Shown here in pieces: positions 21,520 through 32,407 of a stretch of 64,000 nt of DNA (the first letter of the stretch is position 1; every line of letters starts with the position of its first letter). Location: NCBI GenBank assembly GCA_946902985.2, contig OX336393.1:46019131-46083130 (forward strand). Reading direction: 5' to 3'. The position numbers and the translations under genes are program-made. The notes beneath the pieces are model-generated. The model saw only the letters and a program-made list of their open reading frames with translations. It had not been told where the DNA came from and did not search any database. Source of the stretch: Meconema thalassinum (lineage: Eukaryota > Arthropoda > Insecta > Orthoptera > Tettigoniidae).

Positions 21520-21845
21520 CATTGTTGCCTTATTCCACAGGCTGCTTTTACAAAAGACCCTCAAATTCCACAATTGCATAGAAAATCAATCTACCTCTCG
21601 AATTTCCAGTGCCTTAGAACAGAGATCACATATCTCTGATGATCTGTTGCAACTTGAAAACAGCATACTTTCAGATAAGCTCATTTTACTTCATTACCAC
21701 CGTGAAAGCAGTTTTAACAGCTTTAGAATAGTGGGCTTTATATTGCTTTTATTTCAATTCATTGAGCACAGTGCATGTGGACAGGCGCTAACTGTTGGGT
21801 TTTCTACAATAATTGTAGGGCTTACTGCTTATTTGTGTTTACATA
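21520..21845. other. No gene recognised
   Basis: An open frame of 119 codons runs through this stretch, but it shows no motif, and its end enters family F. I regard it as chance. Confidence 0.3.
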
Positions 21846-21927
21846 TGAGTTGTCCAGTTGCAAAACTCGTTTAATCCACTTGTGAATAAGGATCATGTCG
21901 TAATAGTACATGATGCAACGAGCCTAT

Positions 21928-22216
21928 TGTATTGTTGTATGTCTACCCCTTATTATTCCCGTTTTCCAACGGGGTCGGGGATGAGATGCGATGGAAGTCT
22001 TTGTGGCGATGGTTTTTACGGCCGGATGCCCTTCCTGACGCCAACCTCATGAGAGGAGTTAATGAGAGATGAAATGAATGATGGTGAATGAAACTGGGCA
22101 AGGATGTGGAAGGAAGCGGCCGTGGCCTGTCAGAAGGTACCGTCCCAGCATTTGCCTGGTGTTGAAAATGGGAAACCACGGAAAACCATTTCAAGGACGG
22201 CCGACGGTGGGGCTAT
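21928..22216 (-). mobile_element. SINE-3 inside family F, 14-bp target duplication
   Basis: Flanked by TGCAACGAGCCTAT (21914-21927) and TGCAAGGAGCCTAT (22217-22230), 13 of 14 bases equal. It contains CGGATGCCCTTCCTGACGCC and AGGAAGCGGCCGTGGCC. The tRNA head expected at the right end is missing, so it is 5'-truncated. Removing it restores the uninterrupted family F text found at 13.3 and 23.8 kb. Confidence 0.85.
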
Positions 22217-22230
22217 GCAAGGAGCCTATA

Positions 22231-22700
22231 ATGCCAATAATTAAGACACGAGTATGTTTATAAAACGAGCGTATGCGAGTTGTATAATTTCCATACGAGT
22301 GTCTTAATTACCATTATAGGCGAGTTGCATACGACTGTTTATGTTCGACGATAATTATTATAGCTATTTTATGTTCGAACATAAATATTCATAAATATCT
22401 GTCGAGATTTCGCCTGTTTTATGTACTGAACAGAGCGCATGAGACGCAGAGAATGCCTTGTATTTGTCCATAGCCTCCTCGATTACCCTATTATGATACT
22501 AGGCCAGGCAGTGAAATTTATATTAGAAGGCCTTGGAACTTAGCGCAGGTGCGATGATATCCTTATCTAACTGGTCAAGCAACTGTTTCTTGAGCTCTGA
22601 TTGGTGGGAGAAACTGTTTCATAATGAAACATAGTGATATAATGACCATCATTATGATACAGTTTTCTGACATATAATAGTCAGGGTCGAATATAAAATC
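22231..22700 (+). repeat. Left arm of a large inverted repeat (family F)
   Basis: Pairs with 23487-23938 in opposite orientation. Shared phrases include TAATTAAGACACGAGTATG, TATGTTCGAACATAA, GAGACGCAGAGAATGCC, GAAACTGTTTC and GGGTCGAA. It contains an internal palindrome TAATTAAGACACGAG ... GAGTGTCTTAATTA. Confidence 0.8.
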
Positions 22701-23120
22701 ATTTAATTAATTTATTTATTTTATTTTATTTTGTTTTGTTTAATTTAATTTAATTTTGTTTCGTTTTAAATTGTTATATTTAATTTTTGTTTTGTTTTGT
22801 TTTATTATAATTTGTTTTGTTTTATTTTGATTTTCCAGAAAACAAACATAAAACCAAGAATATAAAAAAACGAAGCAAAAAGAAAAATTCAAAAACAAAA
22901 GCAAAAGCAGAAAATAAAAACAAGAAACACAAAGCAAAAATGAAAATTCAAGAAAGGAAAAGCAGAAATTAAACACAAAACCAAAACGAAGAAAGAAGAG
23001 CAAAAAGTAAAATTCAAAAGCAAAACCACCAAGCAAACACAAATCCACAAACAGAAAGCAAAGAGAAAAACGTAGAAAACAACAAACACAAAAGATACGT
23101 GAGGCAAAGTCCAGAAAACG
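22701..23120. repeat. Low-complexity strand-biased region
   Basis: TTTTATTTTGTTTTG on the left, then about 270 bp made almost only of A, with CAAAA, GAAA and AACAC words. Minus-strand open frames full of Phe, Leu, Val and Cys arise from this composition. The inverted counterpart lies at 44,580-45,020. Confidence 0.8.
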
Positions 23121-23486
23121 TTTCTCATGAAAATGATTCTTATTCACGAATTTTGTAACTGGACGACTCATTTGTAGATTGTTTTGGGGCTTGTCATAGT
23201 ATCCTAGTCACCATTTGACTTGGAATACCAAAACACATTCAGACAAGTTAACGTAATATATCAACACACCTTTAGACGTTGACTTGTTCTGTGGGCTTAT
23301 TGCTGCAGTATTAGCCAAGCCTTCATGGATTAGTTTGGGCGAGGGAGGGTGACCGTTTATGAGTGGATTTGTGATTTCTCACACCATCAGCCTTGGGGAT
23401 ATTAATAAATATTCCTTTTAACCATAGAACATTATTCAATTGATGCTTAATACTAATAATACTTTAAATTTACGTGCATTACGAAC

Positions 23487-23938
23487 TTTATGTTCGACCC
23501 TGTCAGAAAACTGTACTATAATGAGGCTCATTATAACACTATTTTTAATTATGAAACAGTTTCTCCCACCAACCAGAGCTCAAAAAACAGTTGTTTGACC
23601 AATTAAATATTTAGATGCGCTGAGTTCTAATTTAAATTTCACTGCCTGGCCTAGTGTCATAGTAGGGTAATCGAGGAGGCCATGGTCAAATACAAGGCAT
23701 TCTCTGCGTCTCATGCGCTCTGTTCAGTACATAAAACTGATGAAATCTCGACAGATATTTATGAATATTTATGTTCGAACATAAAATAGTTATAATAATT
23801 ATCGTCGAACATAAACAGTCGTATGCAACGAGCCTATAATGGCAATAATTAAGACACGAGTATGTTCATAAAACGAGCATATGCGAGTTTTATGATTTCC
23901 ATACGAGTGTAATGTACTATTACGCTAAGGCACCAATT
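23487..23938 (-). repeat. Right arm of the large inverted repeat (family F)
   Basis: Inverted copy of 22231-22700. It ends at TGTAATGTACTATTACG, shortly before the family terminus expected from the 13.4 kb copy. It is separated from the complete F element by about 300 bp of unrelated sequence, so it is probably a second, truncated F insertion in opposite orientation. Confidence 0.75.
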
Positions 23939-24380
23939 TATTAGTTAAATGGTTGAAATTGATGTATATTTCGTATGTAACACTATGTATATACACTGAA
24001 TCCTCTGTAGTCTTTGAAGTTTAATAAGGTATTTAAGCCAAATAAGGCCCGGTTCCAAATCTGTGATTTTATTAGCAGAATATTGGAAATTCTACAAGAT
24101 TCTTAGTGTTTCTGATAGCTACCAGCTTTTAACGCCTAGACTAGATACTACAACTGTTGAAGCGAACGATTCCGCGGTGTTTGCTTCAGTCGAGTAGTAA
24201 ACGGTGTTCGAAGCTCTTCTTGTTACTATTTCTAGGTATTTCATATTGCATTTTTTATGAAATTTAACATGCATAAACCTGGTGTATATAATTTCAAAGA
24301 ATGTGATTTGTAGGTTAATATACTGTATTGATATTTTCAGCTTAATGTGCATTTCTTTATCTCTTCTGATTTACATATGA
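23939..24380. other. No gene recognised
   Basis: AT-rich spacer with no motif found. Confidence 0.35.
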
Positions 24381-24898
24381 GCCTTATTTGGAACAAGAAG
24401 TGGGCCTTATTTGGAACAAGAAGTGGGCCTTATTTGGAACAAGAAGTGGGCCTTATTTGGAACAAGAACTGGGCCTTATTTGGAACAAGAAGTGGGCCTT
24501 ATTTGGAACAAGAAGTGGGCCTTATTTGGAACAAGAAGTGGGCCTTATTTGGAACAAAAAGTGAGCCTTATTTGGAACAAGAAGTGGGCCTTATTTGGAA
24601 CAAGAAGTGGGCCTTATTTGGAACAAGAAGTGGGCCTTATTTGGAACAAGAAGTGAGCCTTATTTGGAACAAGAACTGGGCCTTATTTGGAACAAGAAGT
24701 GGGCCTTATTTGGAACAAGAAGTGGGCCTTATTTGGAACAAGAAGTGGGCCTTATTTGGAACAAGAAGTGGGCCTTATTTGGAACAAGAAGTGAGCCTTA
24801 TTTGGAACAAGAAGTGGGCCTTATTTGGAACAAGAAGTGGGCCTTATTTGGAACAAGAAGTGGGCCTTATTTGGAACAAGAACTGGGCCTTATTTGGA
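24381..24898. repeat. Minisatellite, 23-bp unit, about 22 copies
   Basis: Unit GCCTTATTTGGAACAAGAAGTGG, very homogeneous. Three variants (AAGTGAG, AACTGGG and one AAAAAGTGAG) are scattered. A single diverged echo, GTGGGCCTTATTTGTCAC, lies at 25049. The array is read open in several frames only because no unit holds a stop. The homogeneity suggests recent expansion. Confidence 0.95.
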
Positions 24899-26480
24899 AA
24901 GGGTGTTCCTCACATTTTAAATATTTTATTATTACTGAAATATTTTCCAGTGATTCTAATAATCAACCCATGTTTTCAAGTTAAATCCAGGAAACCGTTC
25001 AGATCTTTCCCCCCTTCTTGTAAAAGTACAACAAATCTTTAAACGTAAGTGGGCCTTATTTGTCACATTTACCTTACGCTAAGTTCCCCCTTAAATTCAA
25101 CAAATACGGAAGTCGTTTACTTTGACGTAAATAGCAGTACGTAATCTCTCCAGCCTCTTATACTGTCTCTGGTTTCACCACTTGTTCTTATTCTAGCTGT
25201 CAACTGTATAGTTAGAGGACACCGGTAAATGACTACTATAATCTGTAGTGCTTATCTATTTTAATTAATTAATTATAATTACAATAAAAGCAGTTACGGC
25301 CTGAAAATTACAGAGATACATAAATATGCATTTCTTGCTGGCACAGTGGACAACTATCGTCAAGTTTTGGAACATTTTTACTTACAGTTGTTAAACAGTT
25401 ATAAAACAGCCACTACAAATTAATATCACTGATAGTTCGCCTTAGCGAGAGGTTACAAAATGCTTCACAGGAGACTTCGCAATCTACACATACTCTGGCA
25501 GAATGGTTTCGCACACCCTAATGATACAATCTGATAGTCCTTCCTTGGAATTGGCTATTCCATACATTGTCTGTAGCAGTAAGAAAACACGCGCCTGCTT
25601 CTTAATCACATAGCAAGAACTGCAGCAGGAAGGCACACCAGGAAAAGGTAACCGTAAATGGCACACTGGGGTTTCCGTGACCCTGAGCTATATTTACTTT
25701 TGACGTTTGCTTCCGCTGACAGATCTGAATGACACTATCTGAGTGTGACAAGGTGCTAACGCAATTTACAAACATGATTCGGTAGCTTACAGTTTCATAT
25801 AAGAGTTTTATTCGATAATTTGTTATTCGCAGGGTCGCTGAGACCCCAGTGTGCCATTCCAGGGTTAAATTCAAGGATAGTTTCCAGGGAATTCTTTGCC
25901 TCATGATTATGCCTCTATAACGAATTGGCATCAATAACTAAAGCATTCACATCAGCACCATAGACCACTAGAAGCACTGCTGGAAGAAGGTAGGGTGGGG
26001 ACATAAATAGAGGAAATTCTAAGCAGTTAAATTATTCATACTCGTAAATTTTACGTATGTTAGTATTGTAGGGTTTGAGTGGGCTTAATACTTCAGGTTT
26101 TAGCAGCTGTATTACTCGAACTTTTAAATATTCCGCCGATCTTATGAGTGTTGGTGTTGGGGACCGTTTCATGACTGACATTGTGTGATCTAGCAGAGTC
26201 TTGTAGCGCTTTTCCGTCTTGAGAATTTCAACTTTGGGATATGAAGATGCTCATTCGACGAGCGAAACCTGCCTTCCTATAGTTCCTCCTTCATTTGGTA
26301 ACCCCTAAGAAATAATTTTAATGACTTGCAAATATTTCAGGTTGCTTTTTCGCATTTGCCAGTAATTGGGATTACATCGTGTCGACCAACTGAAGAGTTA
26401 CAATAAAGGATCTCAAAGTTAATATTGACCCACTGGACCAATAACTCCACGTCTTGCTAAATGCATGCATACATTAATAG
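24899..26480. other. No gene recognised
   Basis: 1.6 kb of AT-rich sequence without inverted ends or motifs. A minus-strand open frame at 25934-25602 has no recognisable domain and I do not call it. Confidence 0.35.
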
Positions 26481-27818
26481 CAACAAGTTCCGTGACGAAA
26501 TAAAGAGCCTACTTTCCTCGAAATGTAAGATTCATTCCAATAATTAATCTATGTGGACCTAATTAGAATAATGACGAAATTGAGTTGGCAATATCGAAAT
26601 TTCTAATTATTTCAAAATATAACTGGCATAATGTAGCCTAATAGAGCAGTACAGTTGGCAGCCCTGGTGACTGAATATATTGTTGGTTCCATCTCTTAAG
26701 GTACAGAATACAAAATTGGGTTGAAGTCCAATGGATAGCATGGACGTTGCATGTAGTTCGAAATTGGACCTATCAGCGCGCGTAAAATCATGTTGGCAAC
26801 AATGTCATGCATGTGTTGGTCAGAAGTAATCTGAACTATTATGAACTATTGTTCAGCCAATTTTGGATGAAATCCATTTATTTGTATAGAAGTTACATGT
26901 ATTTTAAAATTGGACCAATCAGCAGGCTAAGAAACATGTTGGAAACAGTGACGTATATTAGTTACTCAAAATTAATCTAGAATGTAAGGTACTATACGTC
27001 TGCAAAGTATAGAGCTGTTGGCTTGAATACTTTATGATATATTGATATTAGAGTAAAAGTAGAGACAGCATTTATTAACAGTTGGCAACCCTGGTTGCTC
27101 TTAAAAATACGCATAGTCATATCTGTTATAGTACACATAGCATATACGAAATATGGTCGAAATCCAATTGATAGTATAGAAGTTACATGTATTTACAATT
27201 GGTCCTATCAGCAGGCTTAGAATCATGTTGGTAGTACTGAGGTCCATTAGTTACTCCAAATTAATCTAGAATGTCAGGTACTATACGTGTGCATAGTTTA
27301 AAGCTGACGGCTTGCATACTTTCTGATATATTGGTATTTGGATAAAAACAATAGAGAGTGCAATTATTATCAGTTGGCAGCCCTGGTGGCTCTTAAGATT
27401 ACGCTCAGTCATATCTGTCTATCTACACATAGTACATACGAAATTTGGTTGAAATCCAATTGATAGTGTAAACGTTATATGCATTTAAATATTGGACTTA
27501 TCAGCAGGCTTAGAATCATTTTGGCAACACTGTCATATATGGTCTCCTGGAAATTAAATTTCAATTGCGAATTTTCAGCAGTTGGTAGCACTGACATCAT
27601 TTTCAAATACGGCATTGAGATATTCAGATAGAGATCTTAACTCATATATAATTTGGGTTCAATTGCTACAGCCATTTAGGAGTTGAATGGGGGGGGGGGG
27701 GGCACACACACAGTCAGACGGACAGACAGACAGACAGACAGACACACATTTTCCCGGATCGATCTCATAAGTCTACTTTTTCCTCACTTTTACAAAATGC
27801 GAAAAGTAGGCTAAAAAT
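26481..27818 (-). repeat. HINE-C copy 1 (Helentron-like)
   Basis: Read on the minus strand, it starts TTTTTAGCCTACTTTTCGC, with a matching AAGTAGACTTATGAGATC and a CTGT/CAGA microsatellite. It ends GAAAGTAGGCTCTTTA, TTTCGTCACGGAACTTGTTG, a slightly eroded form of the shared 3' hairpin. The body is a monomer array: phrases of the type AAATTTGGTTGAAATCCAAT occur at 26713, 26859, 27149 and 27441, with spacings of 146, 290 and 292. The body sequence is unrelated to families A and B. Confidence 0.7.
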
Positions 27819-27828
27819 AATAATAGCG

Positions 27829-27985
27829 CCTTCGGTGGCGTAATCGGTAGCATGCTGAGCTGCTATGCCCAAGGTCGCGGGTGCACACCCTGCCAAAGTC
27901 ATCGGATTTTTAAGAGCATTACATTCCTTCAGTATGCCTTCCTTCCGTCCGCCGGCCGGGCCCATGTCATAGATAATATTACATC
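27829..27985 (+). mobile_element. SINE-1 copy, 3'-deleted
   Basis: TTCGGTGGCGTAATCGGTAGC head and a body up to CCCATGTCATAGAT, where it stops. The B box is mutated (GGGTGCACACCC). Confidence 0.75.
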
Positions 27986-27989
27986 AGAT

Positions 27990-28089
27990 TAATTTACAGC
28001 GGTTCAACATGACGGTGTTGCCTGCTGATATGACCAATCTTCAAAGACATGTAACTTGCATAGTATCAATTGGACTTCAACCAAATTAG
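27990..28089 (+). repeat. HINE-C-like fragment
   Basis: Contains CTGCTGATATGACCAATCTT, CATGTAACTTGCATAGTATC and AATTGGACTTCAACCAAATT. These are the reverse complements of phrases in the HINE-C body at 26.7-27.5 kb. It leads into the triplicated unit. Confidence 0.5.
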
Positions 28090-28835
28090 GTAGATTTCTT
28101 TAGAAAGCTAACTATTGCAATGGGTCCCATGTTTCGACTTCCGGAAAATTTCGACATATCTTCGCGTTTCACATCCCCCAGACCCCAAAACCACCGTCAG
28201 TTCAAAAGTTTATATATAATTTATGTATGTATATATATATATGTATATATGTATATCAGTTTCTTGTGGACACGATAACTGCCGTAATTTTGCACCAATC
28301 ACTTTGATTTTTTTACATAATATGTATCCCTATAAAATCTCGGTCGAGTTCGTTAATGGGCAAAATCGGTCTATGGGGGTGAAAATGGGGGGCTTTTTTC
28401 GAAAAATTGAAATTTCGCTATAACTCTCTTAATACGCGAAATATCGAATCCATTCAAAGTTCATAATATGTGTCGGATAAGTGCCAACAATTTATGTCAA
28501 ATAAGCTTTTTGATAGCACCAACCATTGACCAAAGGGGTGGAAAAAGTGGGTTTTTCGGGAAACATTAATCATATCTCTCTTAATAGGCACAATATCAAA
28601 ACCGTACAAAATGGACAATATTCCCCTAATAATTGCCTAAAACTTTTGTCTGAAAGAATTTTTGATATGACCCACCATTACGCCAAGGGATGAGAAAAAT
28701 GATTTCGGAATTATAAGAAAATGCCAAGAGCTATTAGAGGTTGCCATGGCAACACTACTAAATTGATGAGGGATGAGCCGTTGCCATGACAACGCACTTG
28801 CACGAGATCAGATTCAGTATTTCCATCTGACTAAG

Positions 28836-29147
28836 CCGGCCCCGTGGTGTTGGGGTAGCGCGCCTGCCTCTCACCCGGAGTCCCCGGGTTCGATCCCCGG
28901 CTCCGTCAGGGATTTTAAAACTGACGTGAGGGTTGGAACGGGGTGCACTCAGCCTCGTGAGGACAATTGAGTAGCTGTCTGACAGTGAGACAGCAACCCG
29001 ATCACGAATACCAATATTAACGGCCGAGGGGACCCGACGCGCTGATCACGCGTCACCCCAATATCTGCAGGCCAAATGGCTGGGCAGCGGTCGCTTGGTC
29101 GGCCTTAGCCCGTCATGGGCTGGTTGGTGCCAGGGGTTGACTTTGAC
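28836..29147 (+). mobile_element. SINE-4, complete, 11-bp target duplication
   Basis: Head GGCCCCGTGGTGTTGGGG plus TAGC, and B box GGTTCGATCCCC. The flanking ATCTGACTAAG is exact (28825-28835 and 29148-29158). Length 312 bp. The tRNA-like 70 bases are unusually well kept, and the insertion is absent from the other two copies of the host unit, so it is younger than the triplication. Confidence 0.9.
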
Positions 29148-29163
29148 ATCTGACTAAGTGGGA

Positions 29164-29551
29164 AGCGGGTTCGGTGACGTAACTGATAGCATGCAGAATG
29201 TCTATGCCCAAGGTCGCGGTTTCAAAGCCGGCCGAAGTCGTCGGATTTTCTAAGAGCGCTAAAAATCCCTCAGTATGCTTTCCTTTGGAGGGGAAGTTCC
29301 AATGTTCGTTACGAGTTGCTGGTTGGGGTGGCATCTAGTAGCCAAGTTCACAGCTAGGTGTCATTGACGGTAGTACCTGGTAGCATAATTAGGAACTACT
29401 GCTTGAAATTGACCGTCTGCAGTCCTTACCTGAATTACAGACTAATACATCCATTAAAATTCACACCGTTTATCAGACAGATTCTACACTCACCCAAAGT
29501 ACACGGGGTTAGATAACCACGTTGTCGCAGCCCCTAAACTGAGGAACCAAC
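29164..29551 (+). mobile_element. SINE-1 copy within unit 1
   Basis: TTCGGTGACGTAACTGATAGC head and a degenerate B box (GGTTTCAAAGCC), ending GCAGCCCCTAAACTGAGG. Its near-identical relatives at 30.27 and 35.78 kb share the same changes, as expected if all three were copied with the unit rather than inserted separately. Confidence 0.85.
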
Positions 29552-29555
29552 CAGA

Positions 29556-30660
29556 GGTAGATTTCATTAGAAAGCTAACTATTGCAATGGGTAGGCTACC
29601 ATGTTTCGGCTTCCGGAAAATTTCGACGTATCTTCGCGTTTCACATCCCCCAGACCCCAAAACCACCGTCAGTTCAAGAGTATATATATATCAGTTTCTT
29701 GTGGACACGATAACTGCCGTAATTTTTCACCAATCACTTTTTACCGAATATGTATACCTATAAAATCTCGGTCGAGTTCGTTACTGGACTAAACCGGTAG
29801 AAGGGGGTGAAAATGGGGGTCTTTTTCGAAAAAGTGAAATATTGCTATAACTCTCTTAATATATGAAATATCGAATCCGTTCAACGTTCATACTATGTGT
29901 CGGATAAAGCCCAAAAATTTATGTTTGAAGAGTTTTTTTATATCACCAACCATTGACCAAAGGGGTGGGAAAAGTGGGATTTTCGGGAAACATTAATCAT
30001 ATCTCTCTTAATAGGCACAATATCAAAACCGTACTAAATGGACAATATTCCCCTAGTAATTACCTAAAACTTTTGTCTGAAAGAATTTTTGATATGACCC
30101 ACCATTATGCCAAGGGATGAGAAAAATGATTTCGGAATTATAAGAAAATGCGAAGAGCTATCAGAGGTTGCCATGGCAACACTACTAAATTGATGAGGGA
30201 TGAGCCATCAGACGTTGCCATGACAACGCACTTGCACGAGATCAGATTCAGTATTTTCATCTAAGTGGGAAGCGGCTTCGGTGACGTAACTAGTAGCATG
30301 CAGAATGTCTATGCCCAAGGTCGCGGTTTCAAGGCCGGCCGAAGTCGTCGGATTTTCTAAGAGAGCTAAAATCCCTCAGTATGCTTTCCTTTGGAGGGGA
30401 AGTTCCAACGTTCGTTGCGAGTTGCTGGTTAGGGTGGCATCTTGTAGCCAAGTTCACAGCTAGGTGTCGTTGACGGTAGTACCTGGTAGCAACATTAGGA
30501 ACTACTGCTTGAAATTGACCGTCTGCAGTCCTTACCTGAATTAAGACTACTACAGCCATTACAATTCACACCGTTTATCAGACAGATTCTACACTCACCC
30601 AAAATACACGGTGTTAGATGACCGCGTTGTCGCAGCCCCTAAACTGAGGAACCAACCAGA
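29556..30660 (+). repeat. Triplicated 1.1-kb unit, copy 2 (uninterrupted)
   Basis: 1,105 bp from GGTAGATTTCATTAG to the next occurrence of the same words. Contains repeat G and a SINE-1 copy (about 30265-30655). It is the clean reference for the other two units. Confidence 0.85.
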
Positions 30661-30786
30661 GGTAGATTTCATTAGAAAGCTAACTATTGCAATGGGTACC
30701 ATGTTTCGAGTTCCGGAAAATTTCGACATATCTTCGCGTTTCACATCCCCCAGACCCCAAAACCACCGTCAGTTCAAAAGTTTATA

Positions 30787-32251
30787 CACACATCAAAAAA
30801 AGTTTTGCATCACCTCGGTTCCAAGAGTTCCGGAACCGTTAAATACAAAGGGAATAGAGATCAACACAAACAACATTTCAGCTCGTTTTATTGCTCATGA
30901 GACCCACACATTGCATGTTGTACCATCATACAGCTAGACTTTCAGCATTTGTGGTCCAGATTGCAGTACACACCACTACCTCTAATACCCAGTAGCACGT
31001 CCTCTTGCATTGATGCATGCCTGTATTCGCCGTGGCATACTATCCACAAGTTCATCAAGACACTGTTGGTCCAAATTGTCCCACTCCTCAACGACAATTC
31101 GGCGTAAATCTCTCAGAGTGGTTGGTGGGTCAAGACGTCCATAAACAGCCCTTTTCAACATATCCCAGGCATGTTCGATAGGATTCATGTCTGGCGAACA
31201 TGCTGGCCACTGTAGTCGAGCGATGTCGTTATCTTGAAGGAACGCATTCACAAGATGTGCACGATGAGGTCGAGAATTGTCGTCCATGAAGACAAATGCC
31301 TCTCCAATATTCTGCCGATATGGTTGCACTATGGGTCGGAGGATGTCATTCAGGTATCGTAAAGCCGTTTCGGAGCCTTCCATGACCACCAGTGGCGTAC
31401 GTCAGCCCCACATAATGCCACCCCAAAACATCAGGGAACCACCACCTTGCTGCACTCGCTGGACAGTGTGTCTAAGACGTTCAGCCTGACCAGGGTACCT
31501 CCAAACACGTCTCCGACGATTGTCTGGTTGAAGGCATATGCGACACTCATCGGTGAAGAGAACGTGATGCCAATTCCGTGGGGTCCATTCAGCATGTTGT
31601 TGGGCCCATCTGTACCGCGCTGCATGGTGTCGGGGTTGCAAAGCTGGACCTCGCCATGGACGTCGGGAGTGAAGTTGCGCATCATGCAGCCTATTGCGCA
31701 CAGTTTGAGTTGAAACACGACGTCCTGTGGCTGAACGAAACGCATTATTCAACATGGTGGCATTGCTGTCAGGGTTCCTCCGAGCGGCAATCCGTAAGTA
31801 GCGGTCATCCACTACAGTAGTAGCCCTTGGGCGGCCTGAGCGAGGCCTGTCATCGACAGTTCCTGTATCTCTGTACCTCCTCCATGTCCGAACAACATCG
31901 CTTTGGTTCACTCTGAGACGCCTGGAAACTTCCCTTGTTGAGAGCCCTTCTTGACACAAAGTAACAATGCGGACGCGATCGAACTGCGGTATTGACCTTC
32001 TAGGCATGGTAGAACTACAGACAACATGAGCAGCGTACCTTCGTCCTGGTGGAATGACTGGAACTGATCGGCTGTCGTACCCCCTCCGTCTAATAGGCCC
32101 TGCTCATGCATGGTTGTTTACATCTTTGAGCAGTTTTAGTGACATCTATGAACAGTCAAAGGGACTGTATCTTGGATACAATATACACAGTCAACGTCTA
32201 TATGCCGGAGATCTGGGAACCGAGGTGATGCAAAACTTTTTTTGATGTGTG
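30787..32251 (-). mobile_element. Tc1-family transposon, complete ends, TA target duplication
   Basis: Terminal inverted repeats of 36 bp are identical on both sides and start CACACATCAAAAAAAG. TA flanks each side (30785-30786, 32252-32253). The 1,465-bp element encodes a full-length transposase with one premature stop. Identical ends plus an almost open gene point to a recent insertion. Confidence 0.95.
30982..32007 (-). pseudogene. Tc1-type transposase, one nonsense codon (DD34E)
   Basis: Would cut the element out and join it at TA. The frame is continuous from Met at 32007 to the stop at 30982 (341 sense positions including the nonsense codon, the usual Tc1 length). The single interruption is a TGA at 31402-31404, likely a CGA arginine changed by CpG decay. 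The N-terminal half has a helix-turn-helix region with GLSTREVSRRLRVNQSDVV and a second DNA-binding linker with RPRSGRPRAT. Catalytic motifs are VLFTDECRI, FMDDNSRPH and SPDMNPIEHAWD. I count 34 residues between the second Asp and the Glu, the Tc1 signature. The downstream ATG at 31389 is not an independent gene. Confidence 0.93.
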
Positions 32252-32407
32252 TATATAATTTATGTATATATATATATGCATATCAGTTTCTTGTGGACAC
32301 GATAACTGCCGTAATTTTGTACCAATCACTTTGAATATTTTACAAAATATGTATATCTATAAAATCTCGGTCGAGTTCGTTAATGGGCTTAATCGGTCGA
32401 AGGGGGT

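Larger units (their letters stand above)
21846..23170. mobile_element. Foldback family F, copy with both ends
   Basis: The left end TGAGTTGTCCAGTTGCAAAA is mirrored by the right end TTTTGTAACTGGACGACTCA. Inside the left end come GGATCATGTCGTAATAGTAC and the CAACGAGCC hairpin region, then a long AT-rich purine-strand-biased core (about 22,700-23,100). SINE-3 interrupts the left part. The copy at 44.5 kb has the same ends with a shortened core. Confidence 0.65.
28090..29555 (+). repeat. Triplicated 1.1-kb unit, copy 1 (repeat G plus SINE-1), with SINE-4 insertion
   Basis: Repeat G begins GGTAGATTTC, AGAAAGCTAACTATTGC and contains two or more diverged monomers of about 152 bp. For example, ATATCGAATCC at 28441 and ATATCAAAACC at 28593 are each preceded by CTCTCTTAATA. 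A SINE-1 copy follows (about 29164-29551). Without SINE-4 and its duplication the unit is about 1,143 bp. The next copy starts with the same words at 29556. Confidence 0.82.

Noticed and set aside
22740..23171. Minus-strand open frame rich in Phe, Cys and Leu, resembling a membrane protein
   Set aside because: Arises from an A-rich low-complexity core. The same appears in the inverted copy at 44.6-45.0 kb on both strands.
24347..25042. Open frames up to 231 codons with WALFGTRSGPYLEQE repeats
   Set aside because: Produced by the second 23-bp minisatellite, open in several frames, with no start context or flanking domain.
28836..28906. tRNA gene at the SINE-4 head
   Set aside because: Well preserved, but the element has an 11-bp target duplication and a 312-bp body, so it is a SINE.
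31431..31820. Open frames in other phases within the Tc1 element
   Set aside because: Shadows of the transposase frame.
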